A stretch of DNA of 54,473 nt from Mycolicibacterium sp. lyk4-40-TYG-92 (GCF_030209435.1 NZ_JARVRX010000009.1:1-54473), one strand, 5' to 3'. Shown: positions 17,756 to 26,020, counted from the stretch's first letter. The notes: a model not told the origin generated them from the letters alone. A program made the numbers and translations.

Positions 17756-19377
17756 TGCTGAGCTACGACGCTGGGCCCACCGACACCCCCATCCTGGAAG
17801 AGACCATCGGCGCCAACTTCGAGCGCACCGTCGCGACCTATCCCGACACGCTTGCGCTGGTCGACCGTGGGCAGGGACTGCGATACACGTACGCCGAATT
17901 GAACGCCGAGGTCGACCTGATCGCGCGCGGCTTGATGGCCCGCGGCATCGAGAAGGGTGACCGGGTCGGCATCTGGTCACCGAACTGTGCGCAGTGGATC
18001 GTCACGCAGCTCGCGACGGCGAAGATCGGCGCCATCCTGGTCAACGTGAATCCGGCCTACCGGGTGCACGAACTTGCCTACGCGCTGGGCCAATCCGGGA
18101 TGCGCATGCTGATCTCGGCGACGTCGTTCAAGACGTCCGACTATGCGGCGATGATCGACGAGGTGCGGCCGCGGGTTCCGGGCCTGACCGACGTCGTCTT
18201 CCTCGACGGCGCGGACTGGGACCGGTTGCGTGCCGACAGCGCGGCCGTCGGTGCCGATGCCCTGGCGGCCCGGCTTGCCACGCTGGCCAACACCGACCCG
18301 ATCAACGTCCAATACACCTCGGGCACAACCGGATTCCCGAAAGGTGCGACGCTGTCGCACCGCAACATCCTGAACAACGGCTACTTCACCACGGAGGGCA
18401 TCAACCTGCGAGCGGGGGAGCGGTTGTGTATTCCGGTGCCGTTCTATCACTGCTTCGGCATGGTGATGGGTGTGCTCGGCTGCACGACACATGGTGCGGG
18501 CGTGGTGATTCCGGCACCCGGCTTCGACCCGGCTGCCACCCTCGATGCCATCGAAGCCGAGCAGTGCGCCGGCGTCTACGGCGTGCCGACGATGTTCATC
18601 GCGATGCAGCACCACCCGTCGTTCGCCGGACGGGACCTGTCGAGCCTGCGCACCGGCATCATGGCGGGCTCGGTGTGCCCTGTCGAGGTGATGAAGCACT
18701 GCGTCTCCGACATGCACATGGCCGAGGTCGCCATCGCGTACGGCATGACGGAGACCTCGCCGGTGTCCTGCCAGACGCTGATCGATGACGATCTGGACCG
18801 CCGCACCGCGACCATCGGCCGCGCGCATCCGCACCTGGAGGTCAAGGTCGTCAACCCGGAAACCGGCGAGACGGTGGAGCGCGGCGAACCGGGGGAGTTC
18901 TGTACCCGGGGCTATTCGGTGATGCTCGGGTACTGGGACAACGACGAAAAGACCAGAGAGGCCATCGATTCCGACGGCTGGATGCACACCGGCGATCTCG
19001 CGGTGATGCGGTCAGACGGCTACTGCGCCATCGTCGGCCGCATCAAGGACATGGTGATCCGCGGCGGCGAGAACGTGTATCCCCGTGAGATCGAGGAGTT
19101 CCTGTACACGCACCCGGACATCGAGGACGCCCAGGTGATCGGCGTGCCGGACGCCCGGTACGGCGAGGAGATCTGCGCGTGGCTGCGGATGCGGCCGGGG
19201 GCGGCGCCGCTGGACGCCGCCGCCATCCGGGAATTCACCGCGGATCGGCTGGCGCACTTCAAGATCCCGCGGTACGTGCACATCGTCGACGAGTTTCCGA
19301 TGACCATCACCGGCAAGGTCCGCAAGGTCGACATGCGTGCCGAGAGCATCCGCATCTTCGGGCTCGAGCAGCCGTAG
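17755..19377 (+). CDS. Acyl-CoA ligase, FadD35-like
   Basis: This 540-residue acyl-CoA ligase has YTSGTTGFPKGATLSH (P-loop), AYGMTETSPVSCQ (adenine-binding), GWMHTGDLAVMRSDGY and GRIKDMVIRGGENVYPREI (hinge). PMTITGKVRKVDMR carries the C-terminal lysine. All residues needed for acid activation and CoA transfer appear present. It resembles the mycobacterial FadD35 type by eye, but I cannot confirm orthology. Pairing with an ACSM-like ligase suggests two related acids, or one acid of varying chain length, entering beta-oxidation. No dehydrogenase or hydratase gene is adjacent. Confidence 0.88.
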   Translation: MLSYDAGPTDTPILEETIGANFERTVATYPDTLALVDRGQGLRYTYAELNAEVDLIARGLMARGIEKGDRVGIWSPNCAQWIVTQLATAKIGAILVNVNPAYRVHELAYALGQSGMRMLISATSFKTSDYAAMIDEVRPRVPGLTDVVFLDGADWDRLRADSAAVGADALAARLATLANTDPINVQYTSGTTGFPKGATLSHRNILNNGYFTTEGINLRAGERLCIPVPFYHCFGMVMGVLGCTTHGAGVVIPAPGFDPAATLDAIEAEQCAGVYGVPTMFIAMQHHPSFAGRDLSSLRTGIMAGSVCPVEVMKHCVSDMHMAEVAIAYGMTETSPVSCQTLIDDDLDRRTATIGRAHPHLEVKVVNPETGETVERGEPGEFCTRGYSVMLGYWDNDEKTREAIDSDGWMHTGDLAVMRSDGYCAIVGRIKDMVIRGGENVYPREIEEFLYTHPDIEDAQVIGVPDARYGEEICAWLRMRPGAAPLDAAAIREFTADRLAHFKIPRYVHIVDEFPMTITGKVRKVDMRAESIRIFGLEQP

Positions 19378-19630
19378 CGCCATTCCTGGGCGGCGGGGCC
19401 CGCGGGGCGGGCACACGCGATCTCCGCGCGCCCCCACAATCGAGGCGGCTCGCGTGCCTTTCGTCTCCGCGACAATGCCCAGGTGAAGTGGCGTCTACCG
19501 ACCGGAATTCTTAACACGGTGTTGACGGCCTGATCAGGTGCTCTGACCACGTTTGCGTGCTGTCATGGGTGGGTAAGGGTCTGACCATCGGCCGCACACC
19601 CCGGCCGGCGGGAGCTGACAGGAGCGCACC

Positions 19631-19783
19631 ATGACCGTTTTTCGTACCGGCGCCGTCCGCCGGGTAGCCAAGTTCGTCCGCCGTCGTGCCCACCTGACCC
19701 CGCAGGAACGACACAATCTCGAGCTTTCGCAAACTCCCCTTGCGGTGATCTCGGCATCGCTCGGCGCGCACATCGGTCACTGA
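19631..19783 (+). CDS. 50-residue conserved small protein, copy 1
   Basis: This 50-residue protein begins MTVFRTGAVRRVAKFVRRRA and continues with LTPQERHNLELSQTPLAVIS, ending near GAHIGH. It is 70% identical over its full length (35 of 50, counted by eye) to the protein at 20321-20473. Both genes have GACAGGAG just upstream of ATG, and both stops read TGATCCG. Conservation is concentrated in the C-terminal half, while the N-terminus is arginine-rich and could be amphipathic. No signal peptide or membrane helix is evident. It lies just upstream of the M-box promoter and so outside that riboswitch. The function is unknown. Confidence 0.85.
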   Translation: MTVFRTGAVRRVAKFVRRRAHLTPQERHNLELSQTPLAVISASLGAHIGH

Positions 19784-19822
19784 TCCGGAGCGTTCCCCCG
19801 GCCACCAGGGCCATCAATCGAC

Positions 19823-19852
19823 TTGACGAGTCCCGATGGCCGGGTCTATCTT
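19823..19852 (+). promoter_or_regulatory. SigA-type promoter of the M-box transcript
   Basis: TTGACG (19823-19828) and TATCTT (19847-19852) are separated by 18 bases. Transcription would start near 19859, directly before the riboswitch. This is the best -35/-10 match noticed in the window. Confidence 0.8.
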
Positions 19853-19865
19853 CCAAAAGTCAGCA

Positions 19866-20022
19866 CCTCGCTAGGCGAGGCTCCTGAACGAACAGAAGCC
19901 ACTGATCCGACGACGTCGAGAGACGCCCAGGGTCAGGACAGGTCTCCCCGGATTAAGGGGTTACCCAAAGTGGCTATCCGCCCGCGGATTACGTCGTTCA
20001 GTGCCGAAGCTCTGACGAGAGG
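19866..20022 (+). ncRNA. M-box (ykoK) magnesium riboswitch
   Basis: The aptamer shows the conserved M-box landmarks in order. CTCGCTAGGCGAGGCTCCT lies near the 5' end, then GAAGCCACTG, then GACGCCCAGGGTCAGGACAG, AAGGGGTTACCCAAAGTGGC and finally CAGTGCCGAAGCTCTGACGA. The last stretch matches the AGUGCUAAAGCUCUACGA end of the B. subtilis mgtE M-box as I recall it. The length of about 160 nt fits the family. M-boxes bind several Mg2+ ions and switch off Mg2+ transporter genes when Mg2+ is plentiful. Here the downstream genes are a 50-residue protein and an NRAMP-family transporter. The expression platform lies somewhere in 20023-20320 and I could not assign a clear terminator. Confidence 0.92.
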
Positions 20023-20148
20023 GGTGTGAGCGGTGCCGAATCGTGACGGATCCTTGACGGTCTGGACGGCGGTCGCCTTCGCCCTGTTGTGTTGTCATTG
20101 ACAAGTTTGCCTCTGCGGAGGCCCGGCGGCGAGGAGGTGAGGGACCAC

Positions 20149-20268
20149 ATGAGACCCGGCGATAGTCCGAGTTCCAGCCCGGAACGAGAACGTCTTCATT
20201 TCAAGCACATTCAGCATTCTGTGAAATCCCTGCTGCCCTGCCGACCTGTTGGCGGTTTGGCCGTCTGA
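20149..20268 (+). CDS. Possible 39-residue leader ORF in the M-box expression platform
   Basis: ATG at 20149 follows AGGAGG by eleven bases and opens a 39-codon frame, beginning MRPGDSPSSSPERERLHFKH and ending GGLAV. It lies between the aptamer and the small-protein gene. A translated leader could couple Mg2+ sensing to Rho-dependent termination, as is known for other long riboswitch leaders. Coding status is uncertain because the frame is short and there is no second copy to compare. Confidence 0.35.
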   Translation: MRPGDSPSSSPERERLHFKHIQHSVKSLLPCRPVGGLAV

Positions 20269-20320
20269 CCGACGCTGCCCAAGGCAGGCCCGCGGGACCG
20301 AACCCGACAGGAGCTCTGTC

Positions 20321-20473
20321 ATGACCGTATTTCGCGCTATTCCAGTACGCCGCCTGGCCCGGCTGGTGCACACCCGCACGCACCTGACGCCGCAGGAACG
20401 CTACAACCTGCAGTTGTCGCACACACCGCTCGCGGTGATCTCGGCGTCCCTCGGGGCGCACCCCAACTTCTGA
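20321..20473 (+). CDS. 50-residue conserved small protein, copy 2 (M-box controlled)
   Basis: This is the paralogue of the protein at 19631, beginning MTVFRAIPVRRLARLVHTRT and sharing LTPQER.NL.LS.TPLAVIS and the GAH near the end. It is preceded by GACAGGAG and lies 298 bases after the M-box. It is the first clear gene under riboswitch control, upstream of the NRAMP transporter. M. tuberculosis is known to have an M-box ahead of Rv1535, a small protein of unknown function; homology with it is worth testing but is not shown here. Possible roles include a transporter regulator or a Mg2+-starvation effector, both inference. Confidence 0.88.
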   Translation: MTVFRAIPVRRLARLVHTRTHLTPQERYNLQLSHTPLAVISASLGAHPNF

Positions 20474-20488
20474 TCCGTTCGGCCGCAC

Positions 20489-20518
20489 GGTCCGCCCGCC
20501 GATTCCGGTGGGCGGACC
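20489..20518 (+). other. Strong hairpin between small-protein gene and NRAMP gene
   Basis: GGTCCGCCC (20489-20497) and GGGCGGACC (20510-20518) form a perfect 9-bp stem with a 12-base loop. A T run appears only at 20534-20537, too far for a classical terminator. It may lower or protect expression of the transporter relative to the small protein. Confidence 0.6.
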
Positions 20519-20555
20519 CCCGCTGTGCTGCCATTTTCCCGGGAGGAATCTCGAC

Positions 20556-22316
20556 ATGGCCCTCTTCGCTCGTACCCCGCGCCCCGCCGGCGAAACATCT
20601 GCAAACCAACGTGATTCACCGAGCACCGCGGTGCTCGACACCGCGCACGTCGGCGACATAGTCGGCGCGCTCGGCACCATTCGCACCGACGAGACCACCA
20701 CGGGACGCAGCCGGTGGCAGCGCCTGAAGATGCTGCTCGTGGTGATGGGGCCGGGCCTCATCGTCATGGTCGGGGACAACGACGCCGGCGGCGTCGCGAC
20801 CTACGCACAGGCCGGCCAGAACTACGGCATGGCGCTCATGTGGACACTGGCACTGCTGATTCCGGTGCTGTACGTCAACCAGGAGATGGTGGTCCGGCTC
20901 GGTGCCGTCGCCGGAGTGGGGCACGCCCGGCTGATCTTTGCGCGGTTCGGCAAGTTCTGGGGCGCCTTCAGTGTCGGCGACCTGTTCATCGTCAACGCGT
21001 TGACCATCGTCACCGAATTCGTCGGGGTGGCCATGGCGTTGAGCTACTTCGGGCTGCCGAAGCCGATCTCGGTGCCGCTCGCGGCGGTGCTGCTGTTCGC
21101 CGTGGTGGCCGGCGGTTCGTTCCGTCGTTGGGAGCGTTTCATTTTCGCGCTGATCGCGGTCAACATCGTGATCTTTCCACTGGCGTTCATCGTGCACCCG
21201 TCGGCGACCGAGACGGCCAAGGGGCTGATTCCGTCATTCCCGGGTGGCCTGAACTCGACGCTCCTGCTGCTGATCGTGGCCATCGTCGGCACCACGGTCG
21301 CGCCCTGGCAGTTGTTCTTCCAGCAGTCCAACATCGTCGACAAGCGGTTGACCCCCAAGTGGATTCGCTACGAGCGGATCGATCTGTGGATCGGCATCGT
21401 CGTGGTGATGGTGGGTGCCGTCGCGATCATGGCTGCCGCCGCCTTCGGGCTCGGCGGCAGCGCCGCGGCCGGCAACTTCACCGATGCCGGTGACGTGGCG
21501 AACCAGCTGGGCCGGCACGTGTCGCCCACCGCGGGCGCACTGTTCGCGATCCTGCTGCTGGACGCGTCGCTCATCGGGGCCAACGCCGTCGGCCTGGCCA
21601 CCACCTACGCGCTGGGCGACACCTTGGGTAAGCGGCACTCGCTGCACTGGAAGATCAGCGAGGCGCCCGCGTTCTATCTCGGCTACGCGGCGTTGCTCGC
21701 GATGGCGGCCGCGGTGTCGTTCAGCCCGGACCACGTGCTGGGGCTGCTCACCCAGGGCGTGCAGGCGCTGGCCGGGGTACTGCTGCCGTCGGCGACGGTG
21801 TTCCTGGTCCTGCTGTGCAACGACAAGGCGGTGCTGGGTCCGTGGGTCAACACCATGCGGCAGAACATCATGGCCGGCGTGATCGTGTGGGCCCTGGTGC
21901 TACTGTCCCTCGCGCTGACGGCCGCGACGTTCTTCCCGAATCTGACTGCCGCACAACTCGAGTGGGGCTTCGGGATCGGAGTGGGCATCGGCGCGCTCGG
22001 TGGTGGCGCCATCGCGGGGGCGACGCTGCGGTCGCGGCGCAGGCGACGGAGGCAGGCCGCCGAAGAGGTCGCTGCGGAGCTGGGCGGCTTGGACCCCGAG
22101 CAGGTGGAGGATCTGGACGAGCAGCCCGACGACCGTGCCGTCCGGAAGGCACTGCGGAGTCAGGAGCGGGACAGTTTCCGCACGCCCGCGCTGGACACCC
22201 TGGAACGGCCGGCCTGGTCGCCGCTGCGCGTGGCCGGCATGGTCGCATTGCGCGGTTACCTGCTGGTGGCCGTGGTGCTCGTCGGGGTGAAGGTCGCCGA
22301 GGCGATCAGCGGCTGA
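20556..22316 (+). CDS. NRAMP-family transporter, Mg2+-type (NRMT-like)
   Basis: The 586-residue membrane protein has the SLC11/NRAMP fold pattern. The metal-site segment of helix 1 reads VGDNDAGGVATYAQAG where MntH has a DPGN motif: Asp76 is kept and Asn is replaced by Gly79. Helix 6 reads GTTVAPWQLFFQQS where MntH has MPH: Met becomes Ala and His becomes Trp. Loss of the Asn/Met pair is the hallmark I recall for the Mg2+-transporting NRMT branch, and an M-box upstream supports Mg2+. A charged cytoplasmic C-terminal region (about residues 490-560) and a last helix follow. The ATG at 20556 is chosen because GGGAGGA precedes it; the open frame extends to 20508. Confidence 0.9.
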   Translation: MALFARTPRPAGETSANQRDSPSTAVLDTAHVGDIVGALGTIRTDETTTGRSRWQRLKMLLVVMGPGLIVMVGDNDAGGVATYAQAGQNYGMALMWTLALLIPVLYVNQEMVVRLGAVAGVGHARLIFARFGKFWGAFSVGDLFIVNALTIVTEFVGVAMALSYFGLPKPISVPLAAVLLFAVVAGGSFRRWERFIFALIAVNIVIFPLAFIVHPSATETAKGLIPSFPGGLNSTLLLLIVAIVGTTVAPWQLFFQQSNIVDKRLTPKWIRYERIDLWIGIVVVMVGAVAIMAAAAFGLGGSAAAGNFTDAGDVANQLGRHVSPTAGALFAILLLDASLIGANAVGLATTYALGDTLGKRHSLHWKISEAPAFYLGYAALLAMAAAVSFSPDHVLGLLTQGVQALAGVLLPSATVFLVLLCNDKAVLGPWVNTMRQNIMAGVIVWALVLLSLALTAATFFPNLTAAQLEWGFGIGVGIGALGGGAIAGATLRSRRRRRRQAAEEVAAELGGLDPEQVEDLDEQPDDRAVRKALRSQERDSFRTPALDTLERPAWSPLRVAGMVALRGYLLVAVVLVGVKVAEAISG

Positions 22317-22318
22317 CG

Positions 22319-22355
22319 GAGGTGGCGCGGTGCCGGTGGTGCCGCGCCCCACCTC
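22319..22355 (+). terminator. Hairpin after the NRAMP gene
   Basis: GAGGTGGCGCGG (22319-22330) pairs with the CCGCG...CCACCTC side at 22342-22355, forming a long GC-rich stem three bases after the stop codon. It lacks a T tract, as is common for mycobacterial terminators. Confidence 0.6.
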
Positions 22356-22815
22356 GGCACGCCGTCACAGGGAATCGCGCGCGGGACAGTGCGACGTGTC
22401 GCCGTCCCGGCAGGTGCACAAGTCTGTGTGTCGGCGCTCCGGACCGAGGCCAGCAACATCAGCTGCGGGGCTTCGTGCGGCTGTGACGATCGACGCCGTC
22501 CCGGCTGCCGCAGTGAGCAGCAACTCGACTTGATTTGCCGACTGCAGGAGAACGACCAATTGATGCACTGTAAGCAGTCGATTTAGCACACTGACCGTCC
22601 GATGCATTGCATTGCTGTGCGTATCCTGATCCGTCCCCGCCGACTGTCGCACAGTACCGACGCGAGCGTCAATACCGCAAACGGTGTGTCCCGGGTCGAG
22701 GTAGCTGGCGACAGCGGATCGCCGGTGTGGATTCGCGCCCCTCGGCATGCTGGGCGACATAGGCTGAGTGTCCGACTCCCGAGTCGGGGTGGCGACGGCG
22801 AAAGGTGTTGGCACA
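22356..22815. other. Intergenic stretch without a supportable gene
   Basis: No open frame here has credible coding character. A TAGGCT -10-like box lies at 22760-22765 and may drive the following reductase gene. The 65-codon frame starting at 22389 is Cys-rich but has no ribosome site and was not accepted. Confidence 0.5.
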
Positions 22816-23562
22816 GTGAAGGTGACAGTCATGGGGGCCAGTGGCCTCATCGGGCAGCTACTGGTCGACCTCTTGACCCGGGAGGGCGAGGACGTGGTCG
22901 CCGCGTCCCGGCGTTCCGGTGCCGACGTGCTCAGTGGCGTGGGCCTCGCCAAAGCCCTGGCGGGCGCAGACGCCCTCGTTGACGTCACCAACTCGCCGTC
23001 CTTCGAAGACGACGAGGTGATGGATTTCTTCGTCACAGCGACCACCAATCTGGTGGCCGCGGCACGGGCCGCCGGGGTTGGCCATTACGTCGCGCTGTCG
23101 ATCGTGGGCGTCGAGGAGCTGCCGGACAGCGGTTACATGCGGGCCAAGGTCGCGCAAGAGCGGATCGTCGCGTCGTCGGGGCTGCCCTACACGATCGTGC
23201 GCGCCACGCAGTTCCACGAGTTCGCAAGCGCCATCGTCGATTCGATGGTCGTCGAGGCCGACACCGATGAAGGCGACGAGCACGACGTACGGGTGCCGGA
23301 TGCGCTGATTCAGCCGATCGCGGCCGACGAGGTGGCGGCGTACCTGGCCGAGGTCGCGATAGAGCCACCGCGCAACCACGTGATCAACATCGGCGGGCCC
23401 GAGAAGTTCCCGTTCTCGAGGCTGGCTCGGGAGGTGCTGGCGCTCCATCACGACGATCAGCGGGTGGTGGTGGACCCGCACGCGAAGTACTTCGGCACGA
23501 CGCTGAAGAAGGAGAGCCTGGTCACCGGGGCCGGGGCGATGATCGCTTCGATTCCCTTCTGA
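22816..23562 (+). CDS. NAD(P)-binding NmrA/SDR-type oxidoreductase
   Basis: This 248-residue Rossmann-fold protein has the dinucleotide motif GASGLIGQLL (GxxGxxG) right at the N-terminus. It belongs to the atypical/extended SDR group with NmrA-like proteins, in which the classical YxxxK is often weak; here YMRAKVAQERIV is the nearest match. Such proteins bind NAD(P)H and act as reductases or redox sensors. The GTG at 22816 (MKVTVMGASG) is preferred because the Rossmann strand begins there and AAAGG lies upstream; the open frame extends to 22768. It is a single gene convergent with the IclR gene. The substrate is unknown. Confidence 0.85.
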   Translation: MKVTVMGASGLIGQLLVDLLTREGEDVVAASRRSGADVLSGVGLAKALAGADALVDVTNSPSFEDDEVMDFFVTATTNLVAAARAAGVGHYVALSIVGVEELPDSGYMRAKVAQERIVASSGLPYTIVRATQFHEFASAIVDSMVVEADTDEGDEHDVRVPDALIQPIAADEVAAYLAEVAIEPPRNHVINIGGPEKFPFSRLAREVLALHHDDQRVVVDPHAKYFGTTLKKESLVTGAGAMIASIPF

Positions 23563-23568
23563 GCGGCT

Positions 23569-24321
23569 TCACGCCAGCAGCGGCGCCAATTGGGTTGCGC
23601 AGTCCTGCAACACCGGAATCTGCTTCCGCAGGAGCTGCTCCTGCTCGGCCCGCCCGGACATCGCCACCGCGGCCACCAATGTCGCGGTCGCGGACCGGAC
23701 AGGCACCGCGACACACGCCGAATCGGCCCGGAGCTCCCCGGCCTGGGTGGCGTAGCCGCGCTCCCGGACCTCGGTGAGCTGTTCGGCCAGAACGGGTTTC
23801 GAGGTCACGGTGCGGTCGGTGAGTGCTGCCGGCGCGAGAGCGAGCAGCGTGTCGGCATCGCGCTTCTCGGCGAGCAGCAGCTTGCCGACGGCACTGGCGT
23901 GCAGGTGCCGGTTGAGCACCGATTCGTCTGCGGGCGGCGGGTATTCGCCGTCGGCGTCGGCAAGGCGCACCGAGGTGTTCGTGAAGTAGAACAGGTGCAC
24001 CCCGAAGCGCACCGACAGCCGCAGCTCGGCGAGTGTCTCGCGGGCCTTGGTACAGACAGTGGGGGAGACCGCGGCGTCGATCAGCAGGCCCATCCGCGGG
24101 CCCAGCGCGAACCCCGACAAATCCGGTAGCCGCACGATGTAGCCGTCGGCGACAAGGAGGTTCAGCAGCCGGTAGGTGGTGGCCGACGGCATGGACAGGT
24201 GCTCGGCGATGTCTTTCGCGGTGACGCCCGTGCCGGCCAGCGCCACGGCCTCGAGCACCTGAAGGGCGCTCTGTACGGCTTTGGGCTGGCGGCCGGACAG
24301 CGCGCCGTCGGTGGGGCTCAC
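23569..24321 (-). CDS. IclR-family transcriptional regulator
   Basis: The 250-residue regulator has an N-terminal winged helix (VQSALQVLEAVALAG, then VTAKDIAEHLSMPSATTYRLLNLLVADG). A C-terminal effector domain follows, with LHASAVGKLLLA and an ending of the usual IclR kind. The start is the GTG at 24321, which overlaps the stop of the permease gene as GTGA; a long upstream frame is a shadow of that permease. Co-transcription with the permease, and the shared motif TTCAAATGAGAAT across the amine oxidation genes, suggest that this protein is their local regulator. The effector would then be an amine, aldehyde or acid. Confidence 0.9.
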   Translation of the reverse strand: MSPTDGALSGRQPKAVQSALQVLEAVALAGTGVTAKDIAEHLSMPSATTYRLLNLLVADGYIVRLPDLSGFALGPRMGLLIDAAVSPTVCTKARETLAELRLSVRFGVHLFYFTNTSVRLADADGEYPPPADESVLNRHLHASAVGKLLLAEKRDADTLLALAPAALTDRTVTSKPVLAEQLTEVRERGYATQAGELRADSACVAVPVRSATATLVAAVAMSGRAEQEQLLRKQIPVLQDCATQLAPLLA

Positions 24322-25775
24322 CGGCGCACCTCCCACGGGTTGTAGTCGGCGAACACGTCGCCGGCGACGGTTTCGTCGAACACCCCGACCCGCTCGGCCA
24401 GGTCGGGGATCCGGCGGCGGCGGACGAGGAATGCCGCCAAACCCAGTGCCAACAGCGCGGAGTAGACCGCGGTGGCGATCCACACCGGCGATGCCACCGT
24501 CAGCGCGGCCCAGACGATGATGGCGATCATGGTGGCGGCGGTGGCCAGTCCGACGATCAGCGGCACGGTGGTGAGTTCGCCGATCCGGCGCAGAAAGGCC
24601 GGAGTGGCCAGGCATACCAGTAGATACGCCACGATGTAGCCGTGGGCCGACACCGCGAGCAGCCCGACGAGGACGTCGCGGCTGGACTCCGCGGCGAACA
24701 GGTAGACGACCGGTACCGCGACGATCACCGGCATCGCGATGCTGAGCGCGACATGCGGTGTGCGATAGCGCGGGTGGGCGTGGCCCAGGGCATCCGGTAG
24801 CAGGCCCTCGCGTCCCATCGCGAACAGCGTCCGGGACAACGCGGTCGTGGAACCGATCACGCACGCGATCCAGGATGCGGTGATGCCGACTTCCATGGCG
24901 ACGGACAGCGCGCCGGCCAAGGTGTCGGCCGAGTCGGGGAGGGACAGCACGATGGGCGTCGACCCGGTTCGGGTCTGGATCGTGCCGGTGGTCTGCAGGA
25001 CGGCGGCGAAGGTGTACAGCGCACCCAGCGCCAGCGGCGTCCAGCGGATGGCCCGGCTGACGGTGACGAACGGTCGTTGCGCCTCACGGGCGACGGTACT
25101 GGCGCTCTCGAAGCCCACATAGGAGGTGATGGCGAGCAGCAGGGCGAAGCCCAGCGCGGAATGTGGCGCGTCCGCAACGGTTTTCGAAGATGCGGCGCTA
25201 CCGGTGACAGCCCCGCCGAAGGCGATCATCAGCACCACACCGGCCACGACGATCGCGAACAGTTCGACGGCCAGTGAAATGCGCGCCGACAGCCTGATGC
25301 CCCGCACCATGAGGATCAGCGCGGCGCCGCCGACCAGGACGGCCAGGCCGGCGATGACGGGTTTGCCTGCCGGCACCCCGAAGCGGCCCAACAGCGTCGC
25401 GAGATAACTCGCCGCGCCGAGCGCACTCGCCATCGCGGCCGCGGCGTAGCCGATGACCAGCGACCAGCCCGCCGCGATACCGGGAACCGGGCCGAGGCCC
25501 TTGACGGTGTAGCTGTACAGCCCGCTCACCGCCACCATCCGGGTGGAGAACTGCGTGATGCAGTACCCGACCGCGGTCATCATGAGCGCGGTCAGGACGA
25601 ACACCGCGATCGTGGTGTGGCCGGCCGCCGGCAGCACCAGCGCGGGCAGGGTGACCATCACCGCCGACGGCGCCACCGCCGACACCGACTGCCCGAGAAC
25701 CTGGGCGAACGTCAGCTGCGCGCGCTGAAGTCCGGCGACCGGCGAGCGGCTCCGGATGGTTCGGCTGGGGCCCAT
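24318..25775 (-). CDS. APC-superfamily amino acid/amine permease
   Basis: The 485-residue membrane protein has about 12 hydrophobic segments and APC features: QSVSAVAPSAVMVTLPAL in helix 1, VSGLYSYTVKGLGP after helix 2, and SYVGFESASTVAREAQRP in helix 6 with the following loop. It would import an amino acid or biogenic amine with H+ or Na+. It is divergent from the aldehyde dehydrogenase gene and overlaps iclR by four bases. Its job is probably to feed the amine oxidase pathway encoded on the other side, which is inference from context. Confidence 0.9.
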   Translation of the reverse strand: MGPSRTIRSRSPVAGLQRAQLTFAQVLGQSVSAVAPSAVMVTLPALVLPAAGHTTIAVFVLTALMMTAVGYCITQFSTRMVAVSGLYSYTVKGLGPVPGIAAGWSLVIGYAAAAMASALGAASYLATLLGRFGVPAGKPVIAGLAVLVGGAALILMVRGIRLSARISLAVELFAIVVAGVVLMIAFGGAVTGSAASSKTVADAPHSALGFALLLAITSYVGFESASTVAREAQRPFVTVSRAIRWTPLALGALYTFAAVLQTTGTIQTRTGSTPIVLSLPDSADTLAGALSVAMEVGITASWIACVIGSTTALSRTLFAMGREGLLPDALGHAHPRYRTPHVALSIAMPVIVAVPVVYLFAAESSRDVLVGLLAVSAHGYIVAYLLVCLATPAFLRRIGELTTVPLIVGLATAATMIAIIVWAALTVASPVWIATAVYSALLALGLAAFLVRRRRIPDLAERVGVFDETVAGDVFADYNPWEVRR

Positions 25776-25837
25776 TTGTCGGAAGGTAGCCGATCACCGG
25801 CAGCCCTGACAGCGTTGTCGGGTAAACATCCAAAATC

Positions 25838-25959
25838 TTCAAATGAGAATCCGGGCCCCTGTCCATCGGGTAAACCCCTGCGCCGGCGTGTCGGATCAAC
25901 TCGAACTGCGATTATCGGGCCGCCCGAATGAGAATGCCGAAGCCATTTCAAATGAGAAT
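25838..25959. promoter_or_regulatory. Repeated TTCAAATGAGAAT motif, candidate IclR operators
   Basis: TTCAAATGAGAAT occurs at 25838-25850 and 25947-25959, with a partial copy GAATGAGAAT at 25926-25935. All lie in the 245-bp gap between the divergent permease and aldehyde dehydrogenase genes. The same motif, as an inverted pair, stands before the second permease at 27539-27576. Confidence 0.65.
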
Positions 25960-26020
25960 CGGAATTGGCGAAATACCCATTCCGAATTAGTGGTGACGCG
26001 CACCACATCAAGGCGTAGAC

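Noticed and set aside
20023..20320. Second riboswitch of the Mn2+ (yybP-ykoY) type before the NRAMP gene
   Set aside because: The conserved GGGGAGUA and GCCGUAA-type blocks were not found; only the M-box is supported.
22389..22586. 65-codon Cys-rich frame, metallothionein-like at first sight
   Set aside because: No ribosome site, no conserved metal-binding spacing, and it sits right after a terminator hairpin; not supportable.
24322..24864. Upstream extension of the IclR gene
   Set aside because: It is an out-of-frame reading of the permease gene, and the GTGA overlap at 24318-24321 explains the start.
25838..25959. Reading TTCAAATGAGAAT as a Fur or Zur box
   Set aside because: It lacks the GATAAT-type repeats, and the flanking genes concern amine oxidation with an IclR regulator alongside; no metal-uptake gene is near.
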